The translations under genes and the position numbers were made by a program. Shown piece after piece: positions 1 through 7,751 of a stretch of 20,000 bases of DNA. The notes under the pieces were generated by a model. That model was not told where the DNA came from. It worked only from the letters and a program-made list of their open reading frames with translations, and did no database searches. How positions within the stretch are numbered: position 1 is the first letter of the stretch; each line of letters starts with the position of its first letter. Origin of the DNA: Chrysomallon squamiferum (lineage: Eukaryota > Mollusca > Gastropoda > Neomphalida > Peltospiridae); contig CM022677.1 in assembly GCA_012295275.1 (NCBI GenBank), positions 20,661,541 to 20,681,540 on the forward strand, in the 5' to 3' direction.

Positions 1-327
1 AAATAAATAAATAAATAAATATGAAAAAATAATAATAAAAACAAAAGAAATCCCCCGAAAAAAAAAAAAAAAAAGAATAATAATAAAATAATAAAATAAT
101 AAATGAATACAGAAAAATAATAAAAAAAAAAAAAAATAAATGAAACAGAAAAGAAAAATAAAAAAAAATAACAGAGAAGCAAAAAACACTTTATTCCTTC
201 TTTCTTTCTTACTTTATTTCTTTATGTATTTCCCTTTATGAATTTAAATTTTTCTTTACTTCTTACGCAAACAAATTATATTTTACACTAAACCGCTAAA
301 AACTGAATTTGTTAAATCATCTGTACA

Positions 328-351
328 TAGCAAAATTTGTAGCGCTGTCAC
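328..351 (-). other. Degenerate or terminal member of the Thr-rich exon array
   Basis: The sixth unit keeps the AATGAAG acceptor context, but its donor is changed: the expected GGTATGT reads CTATGT. Continued in phase 1, the frame encodes roughly G-D-S-A-T-N-F-A-M-Y-R and then meets TGA at about 318-320. It may be a decayed copy, or a last exon supplying the stop codon. The end is uncertain. The surrounding 1-690 is A-rich and TAAA/TAA-rich and shows nothing else. Confidence 0.25.
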
Positions 352-641
352 CTTCATTTAATGTAGTTGTTGATAAAAAATAAAAAATAACAATAGAAAT
401 TAATAATAAGAACAACAAAAACACTACCAACAATAAAACCAAAAAACAAAAAACAAAAAAACTATATATACAAAACGCAAAAAAACATATATATATATAT
501 AAAATAAAAATAAAATAAAAAAAAAAAAAAAAAAAACGACAATAATAATAATAATAATAATGATGATGGTGATGATGTTGATTATGATAATAGTAATAAT
601 AATGTTGATGATGATGATAATAATAATAATAATGATGTATG

Positions 642-675
<34 letters not shown>

Positions 676-743
676 TTTCAGATGATTTTGTTTACGAGTT
701 CAGCAGACGGCTAATGCAGTCTAGTATAAATCACTGTACATAC

Positions 744-773
744 CAGCTATGGTAGTCTGAGAAGTTGTGTAGG
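744..773 (-). CDS. Thr-rich 30-nt exon, array copy E
   Basis: Exon-like unit flanked by acceptor AACGAAG and donor GTATGT. It is 30 nt, phase 1 in and out, and codes Y-T-T-S-Q-T-T-I-A between the split codons. It is the most diverged of the four full-length copies (Q for Y, I for T). The TTTTTT/CTCC tract of intron 40-60 nt upstream could serve as polypyrimidine tract. The assignment rests on similarity to the other copies, and no transcript evidence is available here. Confidence 0.4.
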
Positions 774-863
774 CTTCGTTTATTTAATTTGTCAACAGAT
801 GGAATTTGAAAACAGATGGAGAAAAAAAAAAAATAAAATAAAATAAATAAAATAAATAAATAA

Positions 864-866
<3 letters not shown>

Positions 867-900
<34 letters not shown>

Positions 901-909
901 GTATTATTA

Positions 910-947
<38 letters not shown>
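867..947. repeat. (TAA)n and (TTA)n microsatellites
   Basis: A TAA run (867-898) is followed by a TTA run (905-947). Together they form an imperfect inverted SSR able to fold into an A/T hairpin. It lies between copies E and D of the small-exon array. Confidence 0.9.
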
Positions 948-1070
948 GTTATTGTTATTAATTTAATAATTAATGTATTAATTAATAAATTTATATTTAC
1001 AATAGCCAGTTATAGTTTACTGTACTTAGGACACATCTAATACAGTCTATATAAATACAGCTGTACGTAC

Positions 1071-1100
1071 CAGTAGTCGTAGTATACGAAGTAGTGTATC
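1071..1100 (-). CDS. Thr-rich 30-nt exon, array copy D
   Basis: Acceptor GAATGAAG, donor GTACGT, 30 nt, phase 1-1. It codes Y-T-T-S-Y-T-T-T-T between split codons, preceded by a Gly made with the previous exon's last G. Compared with copies B and C most differences fall at third codon positions of Thr and Ser codons, as expected of coding sequence. Role by inference: an O-glycosylated spacer in the extracellular product of the minus-strand gene. Confidence 0.5.
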
Positions 1101-1218
1101 CTTCATTCATTCAGTTGAATTTGTCAAAAAAAAAAAAGAAGAAATAAAATAATAATATGATAATTTAAAAGAACGATAACAGCAACACGGTCCACAACAA
1201 CAACAACAACAACAACCG

Positions 1219-1219
1219 C

Positions 1220-1306
<87 letters not shown>
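1219..1306. repeat. (TAA)n microsatellite
   Basis: Nearly pure TAA repeat, preceded by a short CAA repeat (1196-1214). Long poly-Ile/poly-Val reading frames here are artefacts of the repeat. Confidence 0.95.
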
Positions 1307-1309
<3 letters not shown>

Positions 1310-1620
1310 AAAATAGAACCATCTGATTATTATCAATATCATCTTTACCGAAACCATTCATACTACTACACGCTGTCGCTATATTACTAAAAATTAAAAT
1401 TATAATAATTAGTGTTATTGTTATTGTTAACATTACTGTTATTGTTATTATCAGCATCAGCATCATCATCATCATCGTCATCATTATTATTATTATTATT
1501 ATTGTTATTATTATAATTTCTTTACTGATTTATGTATATTTATTAAACCTTTCTTCAGCAAGAATGTTATATTTTAGTATACAGCACACAAAGTGTAGTG
1601 ATCAAGTCATTTGTACATAC

Positions 1621-1650
1621 CAGACGTTGTAGTATACGAAGTTGTGTACG
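1621..1650 (-). CDS. Thr-rich 30-nt exon, array copy C
   Basis: Acceptor CACACGAAG, donor GTATGT, 30 nt, phase 1-1. It codes Y-T-T-S-Y-T-T-T-S between split codons. It is very close to copy D, differing mainly at third positions of threonine codons. Poly-pyrimidine sequence (the complement of the A-run at 1680-1695) lies upstream in the transcription direction. Confidence 0.5.
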
Positions 1651-1934
1651 CTTCGTGTGTTTAGGCGACGTTGAATTTGAAAAAAAAAAAAAAAATAATA
1701 ATAATAATAATAATAATAATTATTATTATTATTATAAAAAAGGAACAAGATAAATGAATAAATAAAATAAAATATAATAAAATAAATGAATAAATAAATA
1801 AATAATACAAATTAAAGATAAATAAATAAAAATAAATATATTTATAACGAAACCGTTGCTACTACTACTAACACACTACAACAACAACATATACTACTAT
1901 ACTACTACAGATAGACATTAATAATATATAAAGA

Positions 1935-1935
<1 letters not shown>

Positions 1936-2001
<66 letters not shown>

Positions 2002-2022
2002 GCTATTATTATTATTATTATT
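1936..2022. repeat. (ATT)n microsatellite
   Basis: About 87 bp of ATT/TTA repeat with one interruption, followed by a TTTC-rich stretch (2031-2055). It is part of the spacer between small-exon units. Confidence 0.95.
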
Positions 2023-2143
2023 ATTTGTTTCTTTCGTTCTTTCTTTCTTTCTTTATGTATATTTATTACATACTTTCTCAGAAAGCAAGTTATATTTTAC
2101 TGCACTTAGAAAACAGCAAATTACTTAAAACAGTTGTACATAC

Positions 2144-2173
2144 CCGGAGTTGTCGTATAGGAAGCTGTGTATC
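2144..2173 (-). CDS. Thr-rich 30-nt exon, array copy B
   Basis: Acceptor ATATGAAG, donor GTATGT, 30 nt, phase 1-1. It codes Y-T-A-S-Y-T-T-T-P between split codons. The Thr/Ser/Pro composition fits a mucin-like linker. Its upstream flank is the most diverged of the group but keeps the CTTCAT/GTACATACC framework. Confidence 0.45.
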
Positions 2174-2322
2174 CTTCATATAATCCAAAAAGAATAGAAT
2201 CAGAAAACAAACATATTACCAACATCAGGTAAAGTCTGTATCAAAACTGTTTCTAGTAATATTCCTACTAATTACTGCTATATTACTAATAATGACTACT
2301 ATTACTATTACTACTATTATTG

Positions 2323-2353
<31 letters not shown>
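2323..2353. repeat. (TA)n microsatellite
   Basis: A pure TA run in the spacer between array copies A and B. Confidence 0.95.
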
Positions 2354-2354
<1 letters not shown>

Positions 2355-2406
2355 TTCTTAAGACTATTAAGTCTATTACGCTATTAAACAAATCAACAGT
2401 ACATAC

Positions 2407-2421
2407 CAGGTGTTGTAGTAC
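2407..2421 (-). CDS. Short 15-nt member of the Thr-rich exon array, copy A
   Basis: Acceptor AAACGAAG, donor GTATGT, only 15 nt. It looks like a 30-nt copy with five codons deleted, so phase 1-1 is kept. It codes T-T-T-P between split codons. It is the first array member met when transcribing from the TSP1 exons (3559 leftwards). A deletion of exactly five codons is a mild sign of selection on frame. Confidence 0.4.
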
Positions 2422-2660
2422 CTTCGTTTATTTGGTTGTTGTTGAATTTGAAAAGAGAAAAATAAATAAAAGCAGCTAATGACATACAAGAACAATAGGA
2501 AACAATACTACTTCTACGACGACGACGTCAACCAAGACCACCACAACCACTACTACTACTACTACTACCTCTACTACTACTAAATTAATAAATAAGTTAA
2601 TTAATTAATTAATTAAAATATTAATGCTAATATGTACAATCGTTGGTGTCTTTTTTGTGT

Positions 2661-3510
2661 GAGTCAATGTCTATGGTTATAACTCTATATGCGAGTCAAT
2701 GTCTATGGAAATAACTCTATATGCGAGTCAATGTCTATGGATATAACTCTATATGCGAGTCAATGTATATGGATATAACTATGTGTGAGTCAATGTCTAT
2801 AGATATAACTCTATATGCGAGTCAGTGTATATGGATATAACTCTATGTGTGAGTCAATGTCTATGGATATAACTCTATATGCGAGTCAGTGTATATGGAT
2901 ATAACTCTATGTGTGAGTCAATGTCTATGGATATAACTCTATATGCGAGTCAGTGTATATGGATATAACTCTATATGCGAGTCAATGTCTATGGATATAA
3001 CTCTATGTGTGAGTCAATGTCTATGGATATAACTCTATATGCGAGTCAATGTCTATGGATATAACTATGTGTGTGAGTCAATGTCTATGGATATAACTCT
3101 ATATGCGAGTCAATGTCTATGGATATAACTCTATATGTCTCTATGTGTGTTGTCTATGGATAAACTCTATATGTCTGAGTGGAATAACTGTCTATGGATA
3201 TATAACTGTTTCTATGGATATAACTCTATGTGTGAGTCAATGTCTATGGATCAATTGTGTGAGTCAATGAGATTATAACTCTGTGTGAGTCTAATATAAC
3301 TGTTTGGGTGGATCAATTGCTGAGATTATAACTCTGTGTGAGTCAATGCATTTTGTTATGACTGTATTCGTAGGACAATATATATGGCTATAACTATGTA
3401 TGATTCAATGTCTCGTTTCAAAAATGTTTGTCTCAATGTTTGTGGTTATAACTGTATGTGTGATTTATTGCCCATGCTTATAGCTGGATGTACGAGTCAA
3501 TGTATTTGTG
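2661..3510. repeat. 32-bp minisatellite, degenerating to the right
   Basis: Unit of 32 bp beginning GAGTCAATGTCTATGG and continuing with ATATAACTCTATATGC. About 15 units are well preserved from 2661 to about 3135, then copies become truncated and diverged up to about 3510. Two variant types (GCGAGTCAGTGTATATGG and GTGAGTCAATGTCTATGG) alternate in the middle, giving a 64-bp higher-order period. It sits in the presumed intron between TSP1 exon 3744-3559 and array copy A. The 32-bp unit is not a multiple of three and has no spacers, so it is neither coding nor CRISPR. Confidence 0.9.
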
Positions 3511-3558
3511 ATAATACAACACAACCTACATGATTGTGAAATAAAAGATGTATCTCAC

Positions 3559-3744
3559 CTTCGCTGCATTCACTTCTTCTGCAGTTCATTCGAACGATCC
3601 TAATGCTGCTACCTCGGCACAAAATACCCCCGCCAGAGGGAGCTGGGTTGTTGCAAGATCTAACATAGGTACTGTTTCGCTTGCAAAGATGTACGTCGCA
3701 AGGCCCATCATAGGTCCATTTGAAATGTGACCACACTCCATCCA
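3559..3744 (-). CDS. TSP1 domain exon, fourth TSP1 of the minus-strand gene
   Basis: 186 nt (62 codons), phase 1-1, acceptor TTGTAG, donor GTGAGA. The translation opens V-D-G-V-W-S-H-F. It has six cysteines in TSP1 spacing, including C-D-V-H-L-C, V-R-S-C-N-N-P and G-G-G-I-L-C, and ends C-S-E-G. The second Trp of the WxxW signature is replaced by Phe, though W follows two residues later. It is a sister of exon 4379-4193, probably by tandem exon duplication, and serves as the reference showing that exon is one base too long. TSP1 domains are extracellular, disulphide-bonded binding modules. Confidence 0.8.
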
Positions 3745-4192
3745 CTACAAGTATTTATACATGCAGTATTTTACTAACATCGAAGTTCAACATAATCATC
3801 TAAACATTGTTAAGGACTGTAATACGTTGTTGATCTGGCTTTACCAGTCATCACACTTTTAAAACAAGGAAATATGATATTATCGACTAATTACATTTTG
3901 TACGCTTCTCAACTCTTACTCTATCTGTACGTTACAGAATCAAACAGCAATACTTCAGCTGATAACAGTGAAACCTTCAGTTATATTTGTAGTCTTAATT
4001 TCAAGTCTTAATTTCACAGCTAGCAATACTTTCATAGCGAGACCTGTTTATTCTTAGACCTGAAGTATTCTTAATAGAGAGGTTTGAAGTACTGGTTATA
4101 TTTAGACATGAACTACTGTTAATAGCGATGCTTGCAGCACTGGTAATGGTGAGGGCAGCAGTATTTTAAGACACAGAGAAAGCAGCATTTAC
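3745..4192. other. Intron between the third and fourth TSP1 exons; 24-bp degenerate tandem repeat
   Basis: Non-coding. It contains four degenerate 24-bp units at 4053-4076, 4077-4100, 4101-4124 and 4125-4148, of the type TTTAGACATGAACTACTG plus TTAATA. A 13-bp direct duplication (AGTCTTAATTTCA) lies at about 3991-4016. No other gene signal is seen. Confidence 0.6.
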
Positions 4193-4379
4193 CTACTGTG
4201 CAGTCACTGCGACCAATGCAGTTTTCCTGGTCAATCCGAACAGCTTTTCCAACACAGAAGGCGCCTCCGTTATAAGGGGGAGGGTTCGAACAAGACCTCC
4301 CTACGATGACCTGTCTTTTGACAGTTTGATTTACACTCGTATGCTCTTACTCGTAACCATATAGACCAGCCTCCATCCA
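4193..4379 (-). CDS. TSP1 domain exon with +1 frame disruption, third TSP1 of the minus-strand gene
   Basis: Acceptor CCTACAG, donor GTAAAT, 187 nt. The first part reads V-D-G-G-W-S-I-W-L-R-V-R-A-Y-E-C-K-S-N-C in phase 1. After about 4318-4321 the conserved remainder (K-R-Q-V-I-V-G-R-S-C-S-N-P-P-P and on to G-R-S-D-C-T-V) continues in the next frame. Aligned with exon 3744-3559, both have exactly nine residues between the second and third Cys once a single extra base at the CTGTCAAAAG site is ignored. Neither frame is open across the whole exon: one meets TAA after the shift, the other has TAA before it. So this is a real base difference, biological or technical. Confidence 0.75.
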
Positions 4380-5030
4380 CTGTAGGCCCAGATGAAGTTG
4401 ATAAAATAATGTTATTAAAATGACCTAGATAACACACCTTAACTATGTGGGTTTGATGAATATGAAGTTAATGACTTCTAATTATTTTAATATATTGTAA
4501 GCTATATGGAAGCAATATGTGAGCACCGGCCGTTTCGCATATGAACATGTTATAATTAAATTTTGTAGGTATATTTCGAACCTCCAGATTAAAATAATAA
4601 TGTATCTCAACTACAGTACGTGCTCCCAAACAGAATATGTAATGAATAACCTGTAAATGCTTCTGGTATTTCAAGAACGCTTCTTGTTTTATTTATTTAG
4701 TTAGTTAGTTACTCAAAGACTGATCTGCTTCTTCAATAACTTACATATAATTTACTCTAACTAGAAAACACATGAATCTATTTAGTAGGTGCACATACCA
4801 ACATTTGTAGAATAGAATGTTGTGTGTAATCAGTTATTTATATGTTACTTTCAAGGAAAGAAAAATAATTTAAAAAAAACAGACGTCAATACTATTACTA
4901 CTACTACTACTACTACTACTATTACTACTATTACCACTATTGCTACTACTAATAATAATGTTTGTTTTCGTTATTTATGTATTTCTTATTTCGTTCGTTT
5001 GTTTATTTGTTTATTTGTTTCTACCATTAC
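4380..5030. other. Intron between the second and third TSP1 exons
   Basis: Non-coding. It contains a (CTA)n tract at about 4895-4932, a TTTG/TTAT-rich tract at 4995-5020, and at 4799-4828 a diverged relative of the Thr-rich small exon. The open frame at 4468-4674 (minus) has no TSP1 cysteines, no splice support and no recognisable domain, so I do not call it. Confidence 0.5.
4799..4828 (-). other. Diverged relative of the Thr-rich small exon
   Basis: It keeps the donor context GTTG|GTATGT and a 28-nt core alignable with copies C and D, giving T-T-F-Y-S-T-N-V if read in the array frame. The GAAG acceptor is gone and an in-frame TGA lies just upstream. Probably a dead copy. It suggests the exon also duplicated inside the TSP1 region. 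Confidence 0.3.
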
Positions 5031-5297
5031 CTCTAACACCAGCAACAAGTGCAATTCTTTCGTAAAGGTGAGTACTGTTATTACGGTCAGGACTTAAGCG
5101 GCCTTCGTGAGTGACGCATCTATCACCTGTACAGTTCTGTAATGTCGTGCGAATTCTGTTATCTCCCTTACACCTGACAGATGGCGTGTCACTGCTGTCT
5201 GCTGGTTTACACTGTCGAAGAAAGGTCACTCTTTGTTTACAGCTGACATCACACTGAGTAGAACTAACTCTTAACCACGTACTCCACAGTCCTGTTG
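5031..5297 (-). CDS. TSP1 domain exon with C-terminal extension, second TSP1 of the minus-strand gene
   Basis: 267 nt (89 codons), phase 1-1, acceptor TTTCAG, donor GTAATG. It begins G-L-W-S-T-W-L-R-V and has six TSP1 cysteines (T-Q-C-D-V-S-C, R-Q-C, V-R-C, Q-N-C, D-R-C). About 27 residues without cysteine follow. Length and sequence match plus-strand exon 14371-14637 at roughly 96% by my count (about 10 differences in 267), the best-conserved coding stretch between the two copies. The non-cysteine tail is kept in both genes with the donor at the same place, so the extended exon end is probably real. Confidence 0.85.
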
Positions 5298-5807
5298 CTG
5301 AAATTAAACAGATTTTTATGTTGTTCTTCCTGTAAATTAATCAACTTTTTGGTCTGCAAGGATTTTTATTATCAGTGTGTCTGTTTGTGTTTCTGTTCTA
5401 CTTCTTCTGGTGTTTCTTAAATATGTGCAAATGTTATTGATACAAAGCATTGAGGCAGGGTTATTTAATCTCGTCACAACTGCATTTCTGCAGTCACTAA
5501 AAAGAACGGATAACTAGCTTTTTGTAAGATAGAAGAAACAAGAACAGATTGATCTGCCCTTCAATTATTGATCTCACGCGTACAGAAAAGTATCTATCGA
5601 CGAACAGATATTTGTTAAACTGTTCTCATGTTACTATACTTTATTACAAATTAAACTGGAACGCCAGAAACAAAACAACACACAAAAAAAAAAAAAAAAA
5701 AAAAAAAAAAAACAGAAAGAAGAATAAAACATATCCTGGAATTATGCTGACTGTTTTTTTCATTTACTCTAGTAATGAGTCTATTTCATCCTCGAAATTT
5801 TACTTAC
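5298..5807. other. Intron between the first and second TSP1 exons; poly(A)/T tract
   Basis: Non-coding. The main feature is an A-run at about 5684-5711. An open frame on the plus strand across 5549-5905 is a chance frame overlapping the antisense of a TSP1 exon and is not called. Confidence 0.6.
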
Positions 5808-5966
5808 TTGTTTCACAGTTTAAACATTTTGCTTTTCTGGTTAGTTTAGTTTCTCCTCTACAAGAACCTCGTTTTAAACACACACGTGAAAAGTTTACAT
5901 ATTGAAAACAGTCAGCATCACACAATCCACCGCGTTGTCTCGTCCACAGTGACCACGTCCCGGACA
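5808..5966 (-). CDS. TSP1 domain exon, first TSP1 of the minus-strand gene, absent from the plus-strand copy
   Basis: 159 nt (53 codons), phase 1-1, acceptor TTTCAG, donor GTAAGT. The translation opens S-G-T-W-S-L-W-T-R and has six cysteines (G-L-C-D-A-D-C, R-V-C, G-S-C, A-K-C, L-N-C), a compact TSP1 domain. The plus-strand gene has only a 374-bp intron at the equivalent place, with no trace of this exon. It was either lost there or gained here after the inverted duplication. Because it is phase 1-1, its presence or absence does not change the frame. Confidence 0.8.
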
Positions 5967-6035
5967 CTGAAACATACAAATATACAATTTTGTATTAGTC
6001 ATTAGAGATCAAAGACAATAAACAAACACAAACAC

Positions 6036-6151
<116 letters not shown>

Positions 6152-6254
6152 TTTCGTATTTTTTCTTCTCCATTTTTCTGAATGACAGACGAGTTATAGA
6201 TAAAAACATGTTAAAAATACTAATTCAGGATTTCACTAACAAATAAATACTCAC

Positions 6255-7715
6255 AGTCACATTCATAGTAATCTCGTATTTCGGATTTCGTCACTGAACT
6301 TGTAAACATTAATCCTTTCGTGTTCATAAAACAAGAGCCTTCCAGTGTTTCATGCTGTAGATTGACGAGAATTTCATACACTGTACAACTACAAATAAGC
6401 GTGGTACCCGTTAACTTAACACTATGAAATTTCTTCTTGTCATAGTGTAGAATAAAATATATATCTCTGAGATCTGTATTTTCTAGACCTAAGGACAGTG
6501 ATGACCCAAGTCCTTCAAAAGCTTCAACGTTTATTTCAGTCAATGGATTTTCAGACAAGTCTATCATAATGAGAGGCAATTCTCCAAAAGCTTTCTTTTG
6601 TAAACTTTTAATCTTGTTTTCTCTAAGATTAAGCATCCTAAGTTTAGTTAATCCTTGAAAGGCGTGTGTAGGAACAATACTTATATTTCTTCTCCTTAGC
6701 GACAATTTTCTCAAACAGTTTCTTTGATCAAGAAAAATTCCTGCAGATAAAGTAAATGTTGATGCGCTCAGATCAAGTTCATGAAGACAAATCTTGCCTT
6801 GAAGGGAATTTCTTTTGAAATTCTTGAGCTCATTGTCAGCAAGATCAAGTTTAATTAACCTCTTCAACTTCAGAATTGCACGCGGCACGTCGTATTGCAT
6901 GCTGCAGTTTCGCATTATCAGTATTTTTAACGTGGACGCCAACTCACTGAAACAAAGTGGCTCTAAAGAAATATGTTCATTACCAGACAGTATTAAGGAA
7001 TTTAGTTTGACAAGTCCTTTAAAATCATGTTCCTTAACATTCGTGATACGATTATTTTCCAGATTCAGTAGAGCAAGGTTTGATATGTCTGTGAATACAG
7101 TAGGCACTTTACGCAAGCTGTTAGATTTGAGATTTAAAATTCGAAGCGATAGTAATTTATTAAATGCGCGATAATGTATGTGTTTGAGATTACAACTGTG
7201 AAATTGAATATATTGCAGAGAGAAGAGACTTAGATTACTGAAAATATTATCGGGAAGAAGTCCAGTATTTTGATAGTTGTGTCCCAGTGAAAGTTTCTTT
7301 AGGTTCTTCAGACCGTTTAGAAATGTCAGTGGTTTTTAAACGATATTCTGAGACTTTCCAGATTTAGATACTGCAGCGTGTCTGCTAGATTAATAAATGC
7401 ATCGTCTTCCAAATGCACGTAGGATTGTGCATTAAGTCGTAAACTCAGGATAGTTAAATTAGATGGGAAATAGGATTTCTTTACGTTTTTTATGTAAATG
7501 TCTTCTGCACGTAGCTGGATTGGTTTTCTCACTGATTTTAGAAGGTTTAAATCTGGAAATGTATTGTTACTTTTGGGACATAATACATCATAAACATTCC
7601 ATGTGTTATAGAGCTGTATTGTTTTACACTGACAGTTTCTTGGGCAAGATCTGGAAGTCTCTGTTGTCTGTCGGATGTTTGTGAAGAAAACAATGATTAG
7701 AATGATAAAATCCAT
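6255..7715 (-). CDS. LRR exon of the minus-strand gene, one-base frame disruption
   Basis: Coding part of the large exon; the exon begins at acceptor 7752-7753 and its first base is 7751. The start ATG at 7715-7713 matches the paralogue's start. It encodes a signal peptide (M-D-F-I-I-L-I-I-V-F-F-T-N), a cysteine-rich LRRNT (S-C-P-R-N-C-Q-C), about 13-14 LRRs of about 24 residues with LxxLxLxxN patterns, and an LRRCT (L-I-C-S-C and Y-Y-E-C-D-C). It ends at a GTGAGT donor. The frame breaks at 7333-7337, where five T (A on the coding strand) replace the paralogue's six, giving S-F-K-N-H-stop. From there to 6255 the next frame is open and aligns throughout. Function by family: extracellular protein recognition; the ligand is unknown. 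Confidence 0.85.
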
Positions 7716-7751
7716 GGCAAAAGAGATATTTAAAGCTAAATTGTTGACAAT

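Larger units (their letters stand above)
1..2440 (-). repeat. Tandem array of about six degenerate 0.3-0.55 kb units, each with a tiny exon-like core
   Basis: Seen: a module recurs at about 276-370, 690-830, 1008-1135, 1567-1695, 2085-2200 and 2360-2460, always in the same orientation. On the plus strand each has a GTTATATTTTA-like stretch in most copies, a GTACATACC motif, a 15-30 nt core, TTCGTTTATTT-like sequence, then GAATTTG running into poly(A) and TAA/TTA microsatellites. Read on the minus strand, the same parts become a poly-pyrimidine tract, an AG acceptor, a short Thr-rich exon and a GTATGT donor. Inference: tandem duplication of one exon with its flanking intron at the 3' side of the minus-strand LRR-TSP1 gene. 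The alternative is a cluster of short retroposons with poly(A) tails. The poly(A) fits that, but the splice signals and codon-like substitutions do not obviously. Confidence 0.6.

Noticed and set aside
1124-1357. Poly-Ile/poly-Val and similar frames here and at 16064-16400, 16835-17230 and 18734-18988
   Set aside because: They are translations of TAA, TTA, TA and AAG microsatellites with no non-repeat protein sequence.
2661-3510. Regular 32-bp repeats suggestive of a CRISPR array
   Set aside because: Units are directly adjacent with no spacers, they degrade gradually, and the setting is an animal intron. It is a minisatellite.
4468-4674. 68-codon minus-strand frame
   Set aside because: No TSP1 cysteine pattern, no acceptor/donor pair in phase 1, and no counterpart in the paralogue. 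It lies inside an intron.
5549-5905. 118-codon open frame on the plus strand
   Set aside because: It spans a poly(A) tract (poly-Lys) and the antisense of the TSP1 exon at 5966-5808. No domain is visible.
7330-7340. Programmed minus-one ribosomal frameshift at the A-run
   Set aside because: The in-frame heptamer T-AAA-AAC is not of the X-XXY-YYZ type, the paralogue has no shift, and a second unrelated frame break exists downstream. Mutation or sequencing error is simpler.
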